From positions 19,956,001 through 20,020,000 of the forward strand of contig JAIVEN010000013.1 of the NCBI GenBank assembly GCA_026686845.1: a stretch of DNA of 64,000 bases. Direction: 5' to 3'. The notes beneath the pieces are model-generated. The model was not told where the DNA came from, did no database searches, and was given only the letters and a program-made list of their open reading frames with translations. Shown here piece after piece: positions 46,637 to 60,064 of the stretch. Each line of letters opens with the position of its first letter. Positions within the stretch are counted from its first letter, which is position 1. The translations under genes were made by a program, and so were the position numbers. Source of the DNA: Adenanthera pavonina (Eukaryota; Streptophyta; Magnoliopsida; Fabales; Fabaceae).

Positions 46637-48432
46637 ATGGCTAGATTTGGAGAAAGCATACTACCAGAGGGAAACAACACAAATAGACCACCTAGCTTCA
46701 GTGGAGAACACTACAGTTACTGGAAGATGAGGATGCAAATCTATCTCCAGTCCATTGATTTGGACATCTGGTCCGTCATCCAGAAGGGAGATTTTGTCCT
46801 AATGGCACTGGAGGATGATAGGAAATACAGAGAGAAGCTAGAAGCTGAATGGAACGAGGAAGATAGAAGAAGAGTCTTACTGAACTTCAAGGCAAAACAC
46901 TGCTTGGTCAGTATATTGAATCAAGATGAATTCTACAGGGTCTCATAGTGCTTCATTGCCGAGGAAATGTGGGACACCATACAAATTACTCATGAAGGAA
47001 CAACTAGAGTAAGAGAAAACAAATTGAACACCTGCATAGGTGAATATGAAAGCTTCAGGATGGTAGAAGGAGAAAGTATAAAAGAGCTACAGAAGAGATT
47101 CACCCTTATTGTGAATCAACTGAAGAGTCTGGGAAAGGAGTACACTCAAACAAAAAAGGTCAGAAAGATCCTCAAAGCTCTTCCTCTGGAGTGGCAACCC
47201 AAAGTCACAGCAATAGAGGAAGCCGGAGGAGAATCAATGGCATCTATCACAGCTCTCTTTGGTAGCCTAGAGGAATATGAAGGAAAGATAAAGGCTCTCA
47301 AATAGGCTGGACAAGACATAAAGAAGAAGGGTCTTGCTCTGAAAGCTGCTGAGGAGAAAGAAGAAGAGTTTGACGATGGAGATGAGTTAGATTAAGAAAC
47401 TCTGGCCATGATGGTCAGAAAATTTGGAAGATTTTACAACAAGAAAAGAAGCAAGAAATTCTTCAAGAAATGAGCAGCTGGAGAAAGTAAGAGAGAAGGA
47501 AATGAACCAGTAACCTGCTACGAGTGCAAGAAGCAGGGACACATTAAATGAGATTGTCCACAATTCCCAGGAAGCAAGAAAAAGAAAAGAAAGCTGTAGA
47601 CAAAGTTAAGAAGAAAAGAGCCTACATCTCATCAATCTGGGGCAACAGCTCTGATAAGGAAGAAGATGAAGAAGAAGTGATCGCCAACATCTGTCTGATG
47701 GCTCTTGCATCTGAAGAAGCTGAAACTTCATCCAACAGTGATCAAGAGGATGAGGTATATGAATATGAACCTTCCTATTCTGAATTACTGGATGCATTTC
47801 ATGAATTGCATGATGAATTTGTCAAGACTGCCAAAGAACTTAAGCAAGCAAAGAAAAAGATTAATAAACTAGAATCTCAATGCAACATCTCTAAAACTAC
47901 TTATTTGCGTACTGAATCTGCTTATTGTAAATCATGCATTTAGTTAAAACAAAGTAATGACTATCTAGTAAAAAGCATGTCTAGACTCATTAAAGGAAAA
48001 GACATGTTGTTTGCTTTAATGGGAACTCAAAGAATATCACAGGGAAAGGCTAGTCTTGGCTATGATTCTTGTACTGTAAAAGAAAAGATTAGGAAGAAAA
48101 ATCCGAATGTGTAGAAGCCACATTTTGTGCATGCTAGTGGCAATAGAAAGAAAGATCATATGTCATATCACATTGAATCATATAATCAAGCAAGGCATGC
48201 AAAACAAAAATATTATCTGCATTGTTTTCTTCCTGCTTCTCAATCCAGCAGTCCCTTTACCACCTGTCACTTCTGTAACAAGAAGGGACATATTTCTAGT
48301 TTATGTGCTTTAAAGAAAAATGGACTTAACAGGAAGGTTAAATGGGTTCCCAAAGATATATCTGTATCTAGGGAAAAGACTACTGACAGAAAAGGACCCA
48401 AGGAAATTTGGGTACCTAAAAGGAAAGTATGA
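46637..48432 (+). pseudogene. gag: gag of element D, heavily broken
   Basis: ATG at 46637 (MARFGESILPEGNN). The capsid blocks match C (WKMRMQIYLQSIDLDIW, RFTLIVNQLKSLGKEYTQ). In-frame stops include 46946-46948, 47303-47305, 47393-47395, 47471-47473 and 47549-47551, the last inside the first zinc knuckle (CYECKKQGHIK then stop). A frameshift follows near 47565-47575, with further stops near 47941 and 48112. The second knuckle CHFCNKKGHISSLC and the end WVPKRKV are intact. The gag stop TGA at 48430-48432 overlaps the pol ATG at 48429 by the four bases ATGA. Confidence 0.9.
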
Positions 48433-51400
48433 ACTTTGTCTTGCATGTTTGTCTTAAAGCCAGAAGGAGCAACAAATGGTATATGGATAGTGCATGCTCA
48501 ACTGGTGATAAGGAGACGTTCATCATCCTTAGAGACAAGAAAGGAGGAAAGGTGACCTTTGGAGGTGATCATTATGGCAAAATAGTTGCCATTGGCATTG
48601 TGGGAAAGAATCCTAAAACATCCATTGAAGAGGTGCTGTTTGTAATTGGCCTCAACCACAATCTGTAAGTGTGAGTCAGACATGTGACAAAGGAAACTGG
48701 GTATTGTCTGACTCAAAGTTCTTCCTGGTCATCAGAAAAAGTGATAACAAAATAATCCTCAAAGCTCAAAGGGATGGTAACTGTTATACTATTGATCTTG
48801 ATGAACTTCCTCCCTTAGATTCTGTCTGTTTGATTAGTCAAGATAATAATAGTTGGTTGTGGCATAGAAGATTAGGTCATGTAAACATGAATCAACTTTC
48901 AAAACTGGTTAAAAATGAGTTAGTCACTGGTCTACCAAAAATCACTTTTGAAAAAGACAAAGAATGTGATGCATGCCTAAAAGGAAGACAAATCAAATCT
49001 TCTTTCAAATCTAAAAACATAGTCACCACAACTAGACCACTAGAACTACTACATATGGATTTGATTGGTCCATCTAAGGTAAAAAGCATTGGTGGAAATC
49101 TCTATATGCTTGTAATTGTAGATGATTACTCTAGAATTACCTGGACACTGTTTCTTTCCTCTAAGAGTGATACGTTTGATGCATTTGTAACCTTGGCTAA
49201 GAAAGTGCAAAATGAGAAAGGTATTTCTATTGTGTTTATCAGATCAGATCATGGAGGAGAGTTTGAGAATTCATAATTCCTAGAGTACTGTGATGAGCAT
49301 GGAATTGATCACAACTTCTCAACTCCAAGAACTCCTCAACAAAATGGAGTAGTGGAAAGGAAGAATAGAACAATTGGAGAGATGGCTAGAGCAATGCTGA
49401 ATGAAAAGGAACTCTCTTAAGTATTCTAGGCTGATGCAGTAAACACAGCAAGCTACATCATAAATAAAGCCTACATCAGACCAATCCTTGGGAAGACTCC
49501 TTATGAGCTATACAAATGAAGAAAGCCAAATCTCTCACATCTACATGTGTTCGGCTGCAAGTGCTTCATCCATAATAATGGAAAGGAGAATCTGGGTAAG
49601 TTTAATGCCAAACCTGATAAAGGTATATTTCTGGGCTACTTTAGTAGAAGTAAGGCATATAGAGTTTTTAATAAAAAGTCTAAATTAGTAGAAGAATCTG
49701 TGCATGTAGTGTTCATTGAAAATGAAACTATTTCCAAACATGTCACTGATGAGGACGATCTTATTTCAAACTTTAAAAATTTAGATCTACCTGATGAAGG
49801 TAAAATTGAACCTCCAAAAATATCTGAATCTATTAACATAGAGGAACATATTCAGGAGAAAAACTTTGAGGATGAATATAATGAAGACATGTCTCAGGAA
49901 CTTCCTAGAGCTTGGAGATATCAAAGGAATCATCCTATTGATCAAGTAACAGGGGATGTTCAAGAGAAAGTCAAAACCAGAAAACAGTTAAGGGATCAAA
50001 TGATAAACTGTGCTTTTATTTATGAAATTGAACCTAAATGTACTAAAGAAGCCTTAACTGATGAATACTGGATTTTAGCTATGCAAGATAAGTTAAACCA
50101 ATTTGAAAGAAATCAAGTTTGGGATTTAGTGCCCAGACCCAAAAACCACCCTGTCATTGGAACCAAATGGGTTTTTAGAAATAAATGATGAATCAAGATT
50201 AATAATCAGAAATAAAGCTAGACTGGTTGCAAAAGGATATAATCAAGAAGAAGGAATTGATTTTGAAGAAACCTTTGCTCCAGTGGCTAGATTAGAAGCA
50301 ATTAGAATTATGTTAGCATATGCATGCATGAAAAATATTATGTTATACCAAATGGATGTGAAGAGTGCTTTTCTAAATTGATATATCATGGAAGAAGTCT
50401 ATACAGACCAACCTCCAGGCTTTGAGGACTCTACAAAATTAAACCATGTTTATAAATTAAAGAAAGCTCTTTACTGCCTAAAGCAAGCCCCTAGAGCATG
50501 GTATGAAAGATTAAGTAATTTTCTAACTAAAAAGGGGTTCAACAGAGGAAAAGTATATACAACTTTATTTACTAAGAAAGAAAATAAAGATTTACTTATT
50601 GTTCAAATCTATGTTGATGATATTATATTTGGTGCTACTAATGAATATCTTTACAAGAATTTTTCTAAGCTAATGCAGGGAGAATTCGAAATGTTCATGA
50701 TGGGTGAACTCAACTTCTTTCTTGGATTACAAATCAAGCAATGTGATGATGGTATCTTTCTTAATCAATCCAAGTATCTGAAAGAATTACAGAAAAAGTT
50801 TGGAATGGATAATGCTAAGCCAATGAGAACACCTATGGCTACTGCAACCAAACTGGATATAGATGAAAAGGGTAAAATGTTTGACATAACCCAATATAGA
50901 AGAATGATTGGATCTCTACTATACCTAACTGCCAGTAGACCTAACATTATGTTCAGTGTCTGCACGTGTGCAAGATTCCAATCATGCCCCAAAGAAACCC
51001 ATGCAACTGCTGTGAAACATATTTTCAGATATCTAATTGGAACATCACAGATGGGTCTTTGGTATCCTAAAGGCAATGGAGAAAAATTAAAAGGATACAT
51101 TGATGCTGACTTTGCAGGATCCAAAACTGACAGAAAAAGCACAAGTAGAACATGTCAGTTTCTTGGAGGATCCTTGGTTTCATGGTTTAGCAGGAAGCAA
51201 AATAGTGTGGCCTTATCCACAGTAGAAGCTGAATATGTTGCAGCTGGAAGCTGTTATGCCCAAGTCATCTGGATGAAGCAGCAGCTTGAAGATCTTGAGA
51301 TTGAGATAAAAGAAATACTTATAATGTACGACAACCAAAGTGCCATTAACATCACAAAGAATCCAGTCATGCATTCAAGGACGAAGCATATTGAAGTTAG

Positions 51401-51560
51401 GCGCCACTTCATAAGAGATCATGTTCTGAAAGGAGAGATCAGATTAGAATACATCCCTATAGAAGATCAAGTTGCTGATATTTTGACAAAGTCTCTTTCA
51501 GAAGATAGGCATTATAAAATTAGAAGAGAATTGGGTATGGTAAATCCCAATGAACTGTAA
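48429..51560 (+). pseudogene. pol: pol polyprotein of element D, heavily broken
   Basis: ATG at 48429, overlapping the gag stop. The protease motif has lost three residues (DSACS directly followed by TGDKE), which would disable it even without the stops. A frameshift follows near 48660. Integrase: HRRLGHVN...CDACLKGR, HMDLIGP and SDHGGEFEN are present. Stops: 49274-49276, 49418-49420, 49427-49429, 49517-49519. A frameshift near 50185 breaks the RT start, and a TGA at 50379-50381 follows KSAFLN. YVDD (near 50610) and the RNase H blocks (DADFAGSKTDRKSTS, ALSTVEAEY) lie in a long open stretch, 50388-51560, ending LGMVNPNEL. Confidence 0.92.
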
Positions 51561-52546
51561 GTAAATTTCTGTATCAATTTGTTTTGGAATTTCTGACATT
51601 GATTTAATTCTAACTTTAGCATCGGAGAAAGTTTAATGTAAGTTGCAGGCACTCCTCATGAGTTTAAATGACAATAGATATGAAAAATAGAGCAAATCAG
51701 AATGGAACAGTCGAAAGGAGAAAGAGACAACAAGAAATCTGAGTTCTAGATCCATTATGTAAGTTTCTAAATTTGAAATTCTCATTTTAGTTGTGTGTTA
51801 GAAGAATTTCCATGACAAATTGTGTTTTTAAATGAGTAAGCATGCTCAACATTCGAATTTAGATGCCCAACAAATGAACTTCAGCTTGGAACAGTTCTCG
51901 GTGGTCCCTCAAAATTCGTCTGTTGGTCCTTGAAAGTTCAAATTTTCAAAAATAAAAGATTCAATGTTATCTTTTTCCAACATGATGATTATACAAATGT
52001 CCATTTCGTAACGTACGCATGTTGGAGAACCTTTACAAAGTGTAGAAATTCAAATTTCTAATTCAAAATTTGTCTGTTGAAACATGCTCATAATGTTGAA
52101 TCTCTGAAAGATGAATTTTCATATGCATAATTCATCTGTTGCTTATTGCATTAATCTTTGCTTGATGCCTGCCCTTCGAAATTTGAACTTTGCTCAAACA
52201 AAGTTCGTCTGTTCATCTTATGCTTCTTGAACCAAGCCTCTGTCATACGAACTTTTAGAAGAAAATTTGTCTATCAGTAAGCTTTGCTGGATGGTTTAAC
52301 TTTTAACTGCTCGAAGTTTGAATTTTGACTCCTTAAAATTCGTCTGTCCTGCGGTTACACATGTCAAAACCAACAGTTTTCCTCTGAATAGACGCAACCC
52401 TATTCATCTCTTCTCCAAGTCTGTTCAAATTCTCTCTTCAATGTTCTTCAATTCTGACCATAAATCTTCATTTCCCACTGCTTAAACTCCTTTTTGTATC
52501 CTATAAACCTATTCTCAACTTCATTCTGAAACATTCACTCACGAAA
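51561..52546 (+). other. Spacer between pol and third ORF of D
   Basis: About 1 kb, non-coding, with repeated aaaattcgtctgt and attcgaatt words, as in the LTRs and in the B and C spacers. Confidence 0.6.
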
Positions 52547-54730
52547 ATGGCACAAGTAAAAATTCCAGAAGTTGGAAAAGGAGAGGCACGACCGAAGAGA
52601 ATAGTTAAATCCCAATATGCCTCAAAGGAGGGTGAAAAACCAAAGAGAAAGGCCGAATCAAGTAAGGCAACTCCCTCAAAATGACAGAAAACTACTCGAA
52701 AGGCAGAATCAAAGAAAGCTGGACCTTTTTCATCGAAGAAAATAGAGCCTTCAGTTCTTGTTCCTGCTGCTGCTTCCACTTACTCCTTCAGTACTGAATC
52801 TAGAGAATACTAACTCACAACAATGCCATTATGGAGCACTCCTCAGATTCAGGAGGAATACTTGACCAAATTTGTGAGCAAAAAGGTAATAAAACCTTAT
52901 TGTGTGAACATGGAAGATTTCTTCTTCTCAAACAATTTTGATGATGGTCTATGGATGATGAGATATAAGAATCTGTTAGAGATACTGGAGAGGTATGATG
53001 ATGAAGTGGTTAAGACGTGGTATGCCTCTCTGAAGTACAACAGCAAGAAGAAGAAGTGGGAGGTCAATCTGAGATCAAGGACCATCTAGCTCACAGGTGA
53101 AACTCTTAATGAAGTATTGGAAATTCCAGGGCAAAATGGCCTTAAGATTGACATTACTACCTCATGTTATATGGATGAGGCAGAAACTGTTGATGAAGAA
53201 GGTGGCCCCTTTCTGAACTACAAAGAGAGCATAATCCTGAACACATTGTTCAGAAGAAGGGAGAATAGGCCAACAATAAACTTGCTGAAGCCCACTGACC
53301 TCAGTGCTCAAGTAAGGATCCTTCACTACATAGTGTCTAGGATTATTTTCAACAAAAGAGGCAGTTTCAATTTGATCACAAGGGCAGTGACACATGTAAT
53401 AGCAGCAATCATGCATGGGAAGCTTATCAACATGGGTCATATCATACTCCAACGTATGATCAATGCAAGGGATTAGAGGAAGGACTCTATACTCCCCTAT
53501 GCAGCAATCATTTCCAAGATTCTACAATATGCTAGAATTTAGCACTTTGAGAAGGAGAAAGGGAAGCCCACTGAGATTTTCAAGGAAGAGGAGCTACAAA
53601 GAACAGGGATTGAAAGAAAAGATGGAAGATGGATTGGGAAGGGAGCAGGAAAATCTGAAGATCTCTTCTTTGATGAAGATGCCTCCCTACAGCATGAAGG
53701 TACCTCTGAGGCTCCTGCAAGACCTACACCTCAGCCTTCTCAACCTATCCCATCTCCATCTCTGCCTGCTCACATTCCATCTACTCCCTCCTCTCGTGCC
53801 AAGCCAACCAAGATCACTGAGTTGTATGACAACCTGTCTACACTCATACTAAGTATCAGGGATGAGCAAAATGCCAAGTTTGCTCATCTTCAAGATTAGA
53901 TTCACCAGTTGGCCAAGAACATGAAAGTGGTTGCTGATGCATATGAAGACATTCAGAATGCTATTCCTGCCACATCAGCTACACCTCAGCCAGGATTCTT
54001 TGAGCCTGCTAAATCTCCAACTCCTGAGCCTCCAAGCCCCTTTGTGCTAACCTCTCCTGAGCATGATGATGCTGTAGAAGATATTGAGGTTACTGGCACA
54101 CTGAGCACACCAAGTCCTGGTCCTCCCTTGGACTATGGTATGAAAGAAGAAGGCCCTCAGGATTCAAGCTCTCATGACCCCATTCAAGCAGATGCTCAAG
54201 AGTCAATCCTATCCCAGCAAGAATCTGAGCAAGTAGAAAGATTAGTGGCAACCATCTCCACTTCACCTTTCATGCAGGCTGCCCTAAATAAAGAAAGAAG
54301 CATTGTGCCTTTTGTTGATTTGGAAGCCATTGCACACAATGCTCTCTTGCAAGCTCAGAAAAGAAGGCTTGAAGAAATGTTTCCTCCTCTTGCTCCCTCA
54401 TCTGTTACATACCTTGGTTTCTCGGAGGAAAGAAGGACACAATTGGCAATTACAAGGCCAGAAATTTCTGAACTTATTGAGATTTCTGATGTTGAAGAAG
54501 AAGACACAAGTTCTAAAGTTTCTGGGTCCTTGCCAAAGCTCAATCCAAAAATGTCATTTGTTCCTGTGCCTCTTCAAGCTATTCCAGTGTCTCAGATTCG
54601 TCCTCCTGCTGATTTTGTTCACCTTCCTGATGATGCCAAAAAGGGGGAGAAGAGTGAGCAAACTGGAAAGTCTGCTGCAGAACCTTCAGGAAAAACTTAT
54701 AGCAAAAAGACCAAGTCAAAGAAAAAGTGA
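52547..54730 (+). pseudogene. Third ORF of element D, six stops, no frameshift
   Basis: It runs from ATG 52547 (MAQVKIPEVGKG) to TGA 54728-54730: 728 codons, against 727 in C. Six in-frame stops: 52682-52684, 52811-52813, 53087-53089, 53474-53476, 53540-53542 and 53897-53899. Comparison with B and C shows Trp or Gln codons at several of these, so they look like single transitions. There is no net frameshift over 2.2 kb. The same segments are readable: basic N-terminus, NMEDFFFSNNFDDGLWMMRYKN, TWYASLKYNSKKKKWEVNLR, a Pro-rich linker, a coiled-coil-like stretch ending MKVVADAYEDI, and a Lys-rich tail. No membrane segment is visible. Confidence 0.8.
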
Positions 54731-55012
54731 TTAGAACTTATGATTGTGTCCTCATGTAGTGTTGTTTTGTGTTTCTATTATTGTGTACTGTGTTCTGTAA
54801 TGTTTTGCGTTGTTGTATAGTACCATCTGATGAAATGAAGAACTCCTTGATTGAAATGAACTGTTCTTGTTGGATTTTTAAATGAGCTAATAAATCTCTT
54901 TACTTAATCTACTATACATGATATCTTTTGGATTATAATGCATATGTTGAGGGGGAGTTTGTGAAAGCAAACCCAAGTACTAATCCACTTTGTAAGTTAT
55001 TTTGTCATCATC
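54731..55012 (+). other. Non-coding tail of D with accessory purine tract
   Basis: A purine run gagggggag lies at 54949-54957 after catatgtt, matching those in B (14590-14600) and C (23040-23050). Confidence 0.6.
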
Positions 55013-55026
55013 AAAAAGTGGGAGAA
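55013..55026 (+). other. Polypurine tract of element D, one substitution
   Basis: aaaaagtgggagaa abuts the 3' LTR. The G-run is interrupted by a T compared with B and C. Confidence 0.85.
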
Positions 55027-56496
55027 TGTTGAATCAAGTGTTTTGATGATTCCAAACTAACCTTCAAGAGCTTGGAGTAAAGATATAAAGGTGCACAAAA
55101 GATTTCAAGTGAAGGAATTTTGAAGAAATTAGTGCAAGAATAGATGTAGAATGTTTAGTAATGTTTTAATTTGAGTAAAAGACTTTGATTTGGTGAAAAA
55201 ATGTTTTAAAACCTTAATACTATGTTAATTCATGGAATATTTGAAAAATACCCACCAACAGATGAAGTTTGAAAGGTTTACATTGATTTGCTGTTTTGAA
55301 AATTTGAACTTTGCTTTTAGAAATTCAAATTTTGTATTGAAAATGAACAAGTCTGAAAAGAGACCCTCTATGTTAAAGTTCATCTGAAAACATCTTTAAA
55401 AAGAGCTTTAAAATTGCCTACTGACAGACGAACTTTGAACATGAAAATTTGAATTTCAGAAACAAAGCTTGTAAGTCTATTGTGTTGATATGTTGACATA
55501 CAAATGACAATACTCATAAATTCAAATTTTCAAGTAAGTCTGAAAAAAGGTCTTTCTGACAGACGAACTTTGCCCTTTGAAAATTCAAACTTCGAGTTTA
55601 TGAACTAGTATGCCTCATTGAACCAGCTTCTGACAGATGAATTTTGGGGTTCCAAAATTCGAATTTCGAAGGCATTATAGCAAATTGAATTTACTATTCA
55701 AACTTGACAGAACAACTTTACATATGGAAATTCATATGTTCCAACATACAATCATTTTCTAAAGATGAAAATTCAAATTTTGAGTCGTTACAGACAAACT
55801 TCAGAAGTTCAACGTTAAAGACTGTAACTTTCAGTTTCTATGAAATTCGTCTGTTGACCAACTGAAATTTGAACTTTGAGTGTCAGAAACATTAAATGCG
55901 GTTGGTAAATGGATAGTTTCTCAGAGTAACCATTGGGTAACATCTCTAACGGCTAGATCTTGTCTCAAACGTAAAGTTGGAGCAGAAATCTATAAACGCT
56001 GAAACTCTGCCAAATTATCTACTCAAAGTCTCATACTCTCATACTTCAATATTTGTACTTTAGCTTTCATATTCACTCTAAATAAGAGAGTTTATTCATT
56101 GTAAACAATCTTATCTTCATCTGGAAGAAAGATTTTCTTGTGAGGGGATATCACAAGGAATTGGGAAAGCACTCAGTGAGAGTGCACAGAGTGAAAGTGT
56201 GAGCTCTAGAAACAGAGCATCATCTGTATACTGAGGCATTTGCAAGAAGCCCACTGAATTCTTGCAGAGTAGTGGAAAATCTCAAGTGGTGACTTAGGGA
56301 TTAGACGTAGGTCAAGTTGAGAGACTGAACCAGGATACATATCAAAGTCTTCTCTTCCCTACTATTACTTTTACTGTTTATTTATTCATACTCTGTTTTA
56401 CCATTACCCTTTGCTTTCTTCACTTTCTTGACTTTTTGCAGAAAATTTTTAATCTTCCCAATTCACCTCCCTCTTGGAAAGCCAGTTTATCTAACA
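55027..56496 (+). repeat. 3' LTR of element D
   Basis: Starts tgttgaatcaagtg and ends gtttatctaaca. It is about 170 bp shorter than the 5' LTR because of a deletion of roughly 140 bp near 55370 and one of about 46 bp after the TATA core near 55997; a small extra block lies near 55520. Confidence 0.94.
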
Positions 56497-59400
56497 AGTC
56501 TTAGACCATAATTCCCATGATTTAGACCCTATTGGAGTCCATTTGTATCATTTTGAAGAGCTTGAATCATTTGAGGGACTAAAGCAAAAAAATTAAATCT
56601 TAATGTTACTGTTCAATTGGTAAATCTCTTTTCCCCAGATAAATTTAAAAAATCATAACTAAATATAAATAAAATCATATGAAGGTGATTCAAATCTCTA
56701 AAAATATATTAAAATATTTTCTACATGGAAAAAATTTGGAATAGGATTTTGATTTGACAATTACTACAATATTTACAACAAATTTTATTGTTCCTATGAT
56801 CATTTTATATCTTCTTAGGATTTTGGTCTTAAATTTAAAAATTCATATCTCATCCTATATTCAGCCAAATTATGCATACTTTATCTCATTTGAAATCGAT
56901 ATATGTTTAATTTTTATAAATATTTTTCTTGTATATTTATTCTACTATAACTAGGCATGAAATTATCTTAAACCATTGGGGGTTAGAACTTAACTTTAAT
57001 GAACAATTTTAAGAAAATTTACATAACTCAGCTTCCATAGCTCCAAATTCATTCAAACTAGTGGCATTCATTTCCTAAGTCAAAAAACTTTCCATATATT
57101 CAAACCACTAAATTTATGAAACTCTACATGATTTTATGCCTCCTTTTAAAATAATTTGTACTTCCAGTAACACTTACAATTTCTCCCCTACTTTCTAGTT
57201 TTGACCCTTGAATTTAGAAATTCATTATAATTCATGTACTTAGCCAAATAGAGTAATCTTTCACTCTATGGAAATATTATCTTGTCTGTTTTTAGAGGGC
57301 ATGTAATAGTTAAACTAATTGCCCTGTTTCAAATATAGTACCTTTGTTTCAACTACTGTTGGTCATCTAGGTCAATGCTTAGCATCTTTTAGTAAAAATA
57401 ATTGCATATGCTTATTATATCATCAAAACATGTTCTCATTTCATACTAAACATCATGTAAGGCTCATAGAAACATTACCATGCTAAGTTACATGTTCATA
57501 ACATATCACATAATTTTATAAAAATTGCCAAAATAATACATCAGATTTGGCACAATTCGCGCAATAATCTTGCTTCTTCTCCATCCTCTTAGCCTTGCCA
57601 TGATCTTTTACATACCTTGGCCCTATCATGGTTAGTCATTGGGAAGATTAAAATTCAAAGAATCTCAGTAGGAATATCCAATCATGTTATCATGTCATTT
57701 ACATTTCATGAAAACTTCAATCAAATTCTTTAAAACATAAATTCCATACAATTTTATAAAAATTTTGGCAGAGTTTCCTTTTATAATTTGGATATCATGG
57801 GGTCACAACACACCTCATTTAACTCAACCAACATCACAAAAACATTACAGAACATCAAAGCAAACATATGTCATAGCAACAAGTTCATAGAATTCAAGTA
57901 AAATAACATAAAGCATAACTTGATAAATTGCTACCTTCTTGAATTCCCATGCCTTCTACACTTTGTGCACCCTCTCCTTGGCCTTTCACAACTTTGTTGA
58001 ACCTATATACACATCATTTAAGGCTATAAGATATTGGTTCATGAAGTTCAGTCACAAAGTATGCATGAAATCCTAAAATTCCATATTGATTCCCTTGAAG
58101 TTTTTCTTTGTGTCAATGCCTGTTCATATGGTTTTAGACGATGTAGATTCTATTTTTGGAATCAAAATCATGAAATTTCATCTTTATTTCAAACCCTAAA
58201 TTGGCCAAAATTATCATGCAAATGGAAGAAAAATATTTGCTTTAATTTTTTTCAAACCATTCATGGATTCATGCTTCTAGTGGCTAGTTTAAGTTTTCCC
58301 TTATGTTTATTGTTTGAAAACTAAACTTTTCCTTGCTCTAGGTGAAGGCCAAAATTTATGGAGATGTGGAGGAAGAAGATGACACCATGAAGGCTCTTGA
58401 AATAGCAGGCTAGGGAGCAAGAGAATTTACCCTTGGACTTGTGACTTGAAGCTTTGTCCTTGTCTTTCTCTTTTCTCTTATATTTTCCTCTCCTTTTCTC
58501 ACACCATACGCCTCTTGTTTGCTGCAAATTGTCTTGCTTCATGATCTCTTAAACTCACTTTGAAGCATTTAACTTATGTTTTGCAAGAGAGATATCAAAT
58601 GAGTGAATAATGCACTTAAGTTAATTAACCAACTTGGTTAAATTAATAAGATAATTCACTTAATCAATAAATAAAATTCCCTCCACATCTTGGTCAGCTA
58701 CAACAAGTCATTTCAAGGATATTTTTATCCAAAAAATGCTTCATAATTTTATCAGTCCAACATAACCTTTGCCAATAAAATTTACATGTACCGATTAATT
58801 ACTTTTGCAGTACTTCACCTCTTAATCAATACAGAATTATTCTAAATTTTATTTTTGGACTAAACTCATTTTCTTGTCCCAAAACATATTTGTGTGGTAT
58901 CCACACACTGTTCCTATCTCTGTACTACCTTTTGTGGGGCCCATAATCTCTTTTTCGATATAATAATCACCTTTTGATTTTCAATGGCAATTATAAATTC
59001 ATACTAACTTAATTAACTTCAAAGAAATATTCCTTTGAGTCTCACTTGTCTTAAATTCCGTTTTGGCAGTAATTTTTAAAATTATGAAATTGCCCTTGAT
59101 AGAGGCAAAATTATAATTTTTAATCCTTTTGGGTCATTTCTTGTAATTTTTCCCAGGACTTGTATACAACTAATTCTTCCTTTTTTTTAAGGACTAAATT
59201 GAAAATAATTCTTTTTCCTTGGGGCTAGAATGTAATTTTTACATTTTATATTCTATCCTAGGAAATGACTTTTTGCCCTTGAGAATGATAAAAATGCAAA
59301 TACTTATTTCTTTTGGGTATGTTCTCATATTTTCCCCAAAGTCTTTTAATAATTCTTTTCAATATACCTTCAAATTGGTCTATCATTCACCCTTGACCTT

Positions 59401-60064
59401 CCAGCTACATAAAACTTAAATCGTTATGCTCAGCTCATCAAGAGTTTCTATTTTACGAGTATATTGTATAATTCTCAGTTCTAGAACTAGTTCTTACTAG
59501 GGACGTTATTTGCATTTTATCCTAATTAAGGTCCAAACATATTTCCTTCTAAGGACCATATGTTAAATTAAATCCAATTAGTCACCAAGATGGTAAAATT
59601 TACCATCTTACATCTTTTCTATCTTTTCATACATCCAATGCCATAGTCACACATCTCTATGCATACAGTAGAATTCTCCTTTCAATTTGGGATATTACAT
59701 AACCCTTGGTTCAAGTTGATTTAGTTAATATTTAGTGATGTATTAGGGTCTAAGGAAGCTCAAGGAAGTCCTTGGAAAGGTTGAATCAGAGAGAAAAAGC
59801 ATAAAGTTTCATAAGGTAGCATAGTTACATTTTCTTGCATTTTATTATCTTGCTATATTTTATTGTGAATAATGACTTGCTATATTGTTTTTATGATGTT
59901 TCAGACTAGTTTTGGCTGTTTTTATAAGAGGATTTTTTCCTAGAGTGTCTATTTCTAAGCTGTCAAGCTGCTGAAATTTTTATGAACAATATCGCGATTT
60001 ATGTTTTGATTTATGATGTTTATGAAGTTTTTTAGTATGTATGATAATGTAAATGTGTGAGATG

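Larger units (their letters stand above)
44943..56496 (+). mobile_element. Sirevirus D (Ty1-copia), plus strand, degraded
   Basis: The LTRs are 44943-46581 (1639 bp) and 55027-56496 (1470 bp). A perfect target duplication agtct lies at 44938-44942 and 56497-56501. Layout: 5' LTR, primer site 46584, gag 46637-48432, pol 48429-51560, motif-rich spacer, third ORF 52547-54730, purine tract 55013-55026, 3' LTR. Total 11.55 kb. Same family as B and C, but with many more stops, frameshifts and LTR differences, so it is probably an older insertion. Confidence 0.95.
44927..59699 (+). mobile_element. Repeat F: forward long-LTR-type element inside G, split by D
   Basis: It starts tataacacctta (second base changed from tg) and ends gatattaca at 59699. 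A perfect 5-bp target duplication taacc lies at 44922-44926 and 59700-59704. Its own sequence is 44927-44942 plus 56502-59699, about 3.2 kb. Sirevirus D inserted only 16 bp from its left end. Short ORFs (56754-56954, 58034-58324, 59219-59419) are hydrophobic or AT-driven and show no domain. A solo LTR is the simplest reading, since the target copies directly flank one uninterrupted repeat. Confidence 0.75.

Noticed and set aside
58034..58324. ORF of 96 codons in repeat F as a host gene
   Set aside because: It lies within the repeat, has no domain, and related copies (K, L, E) do not keep the frame.
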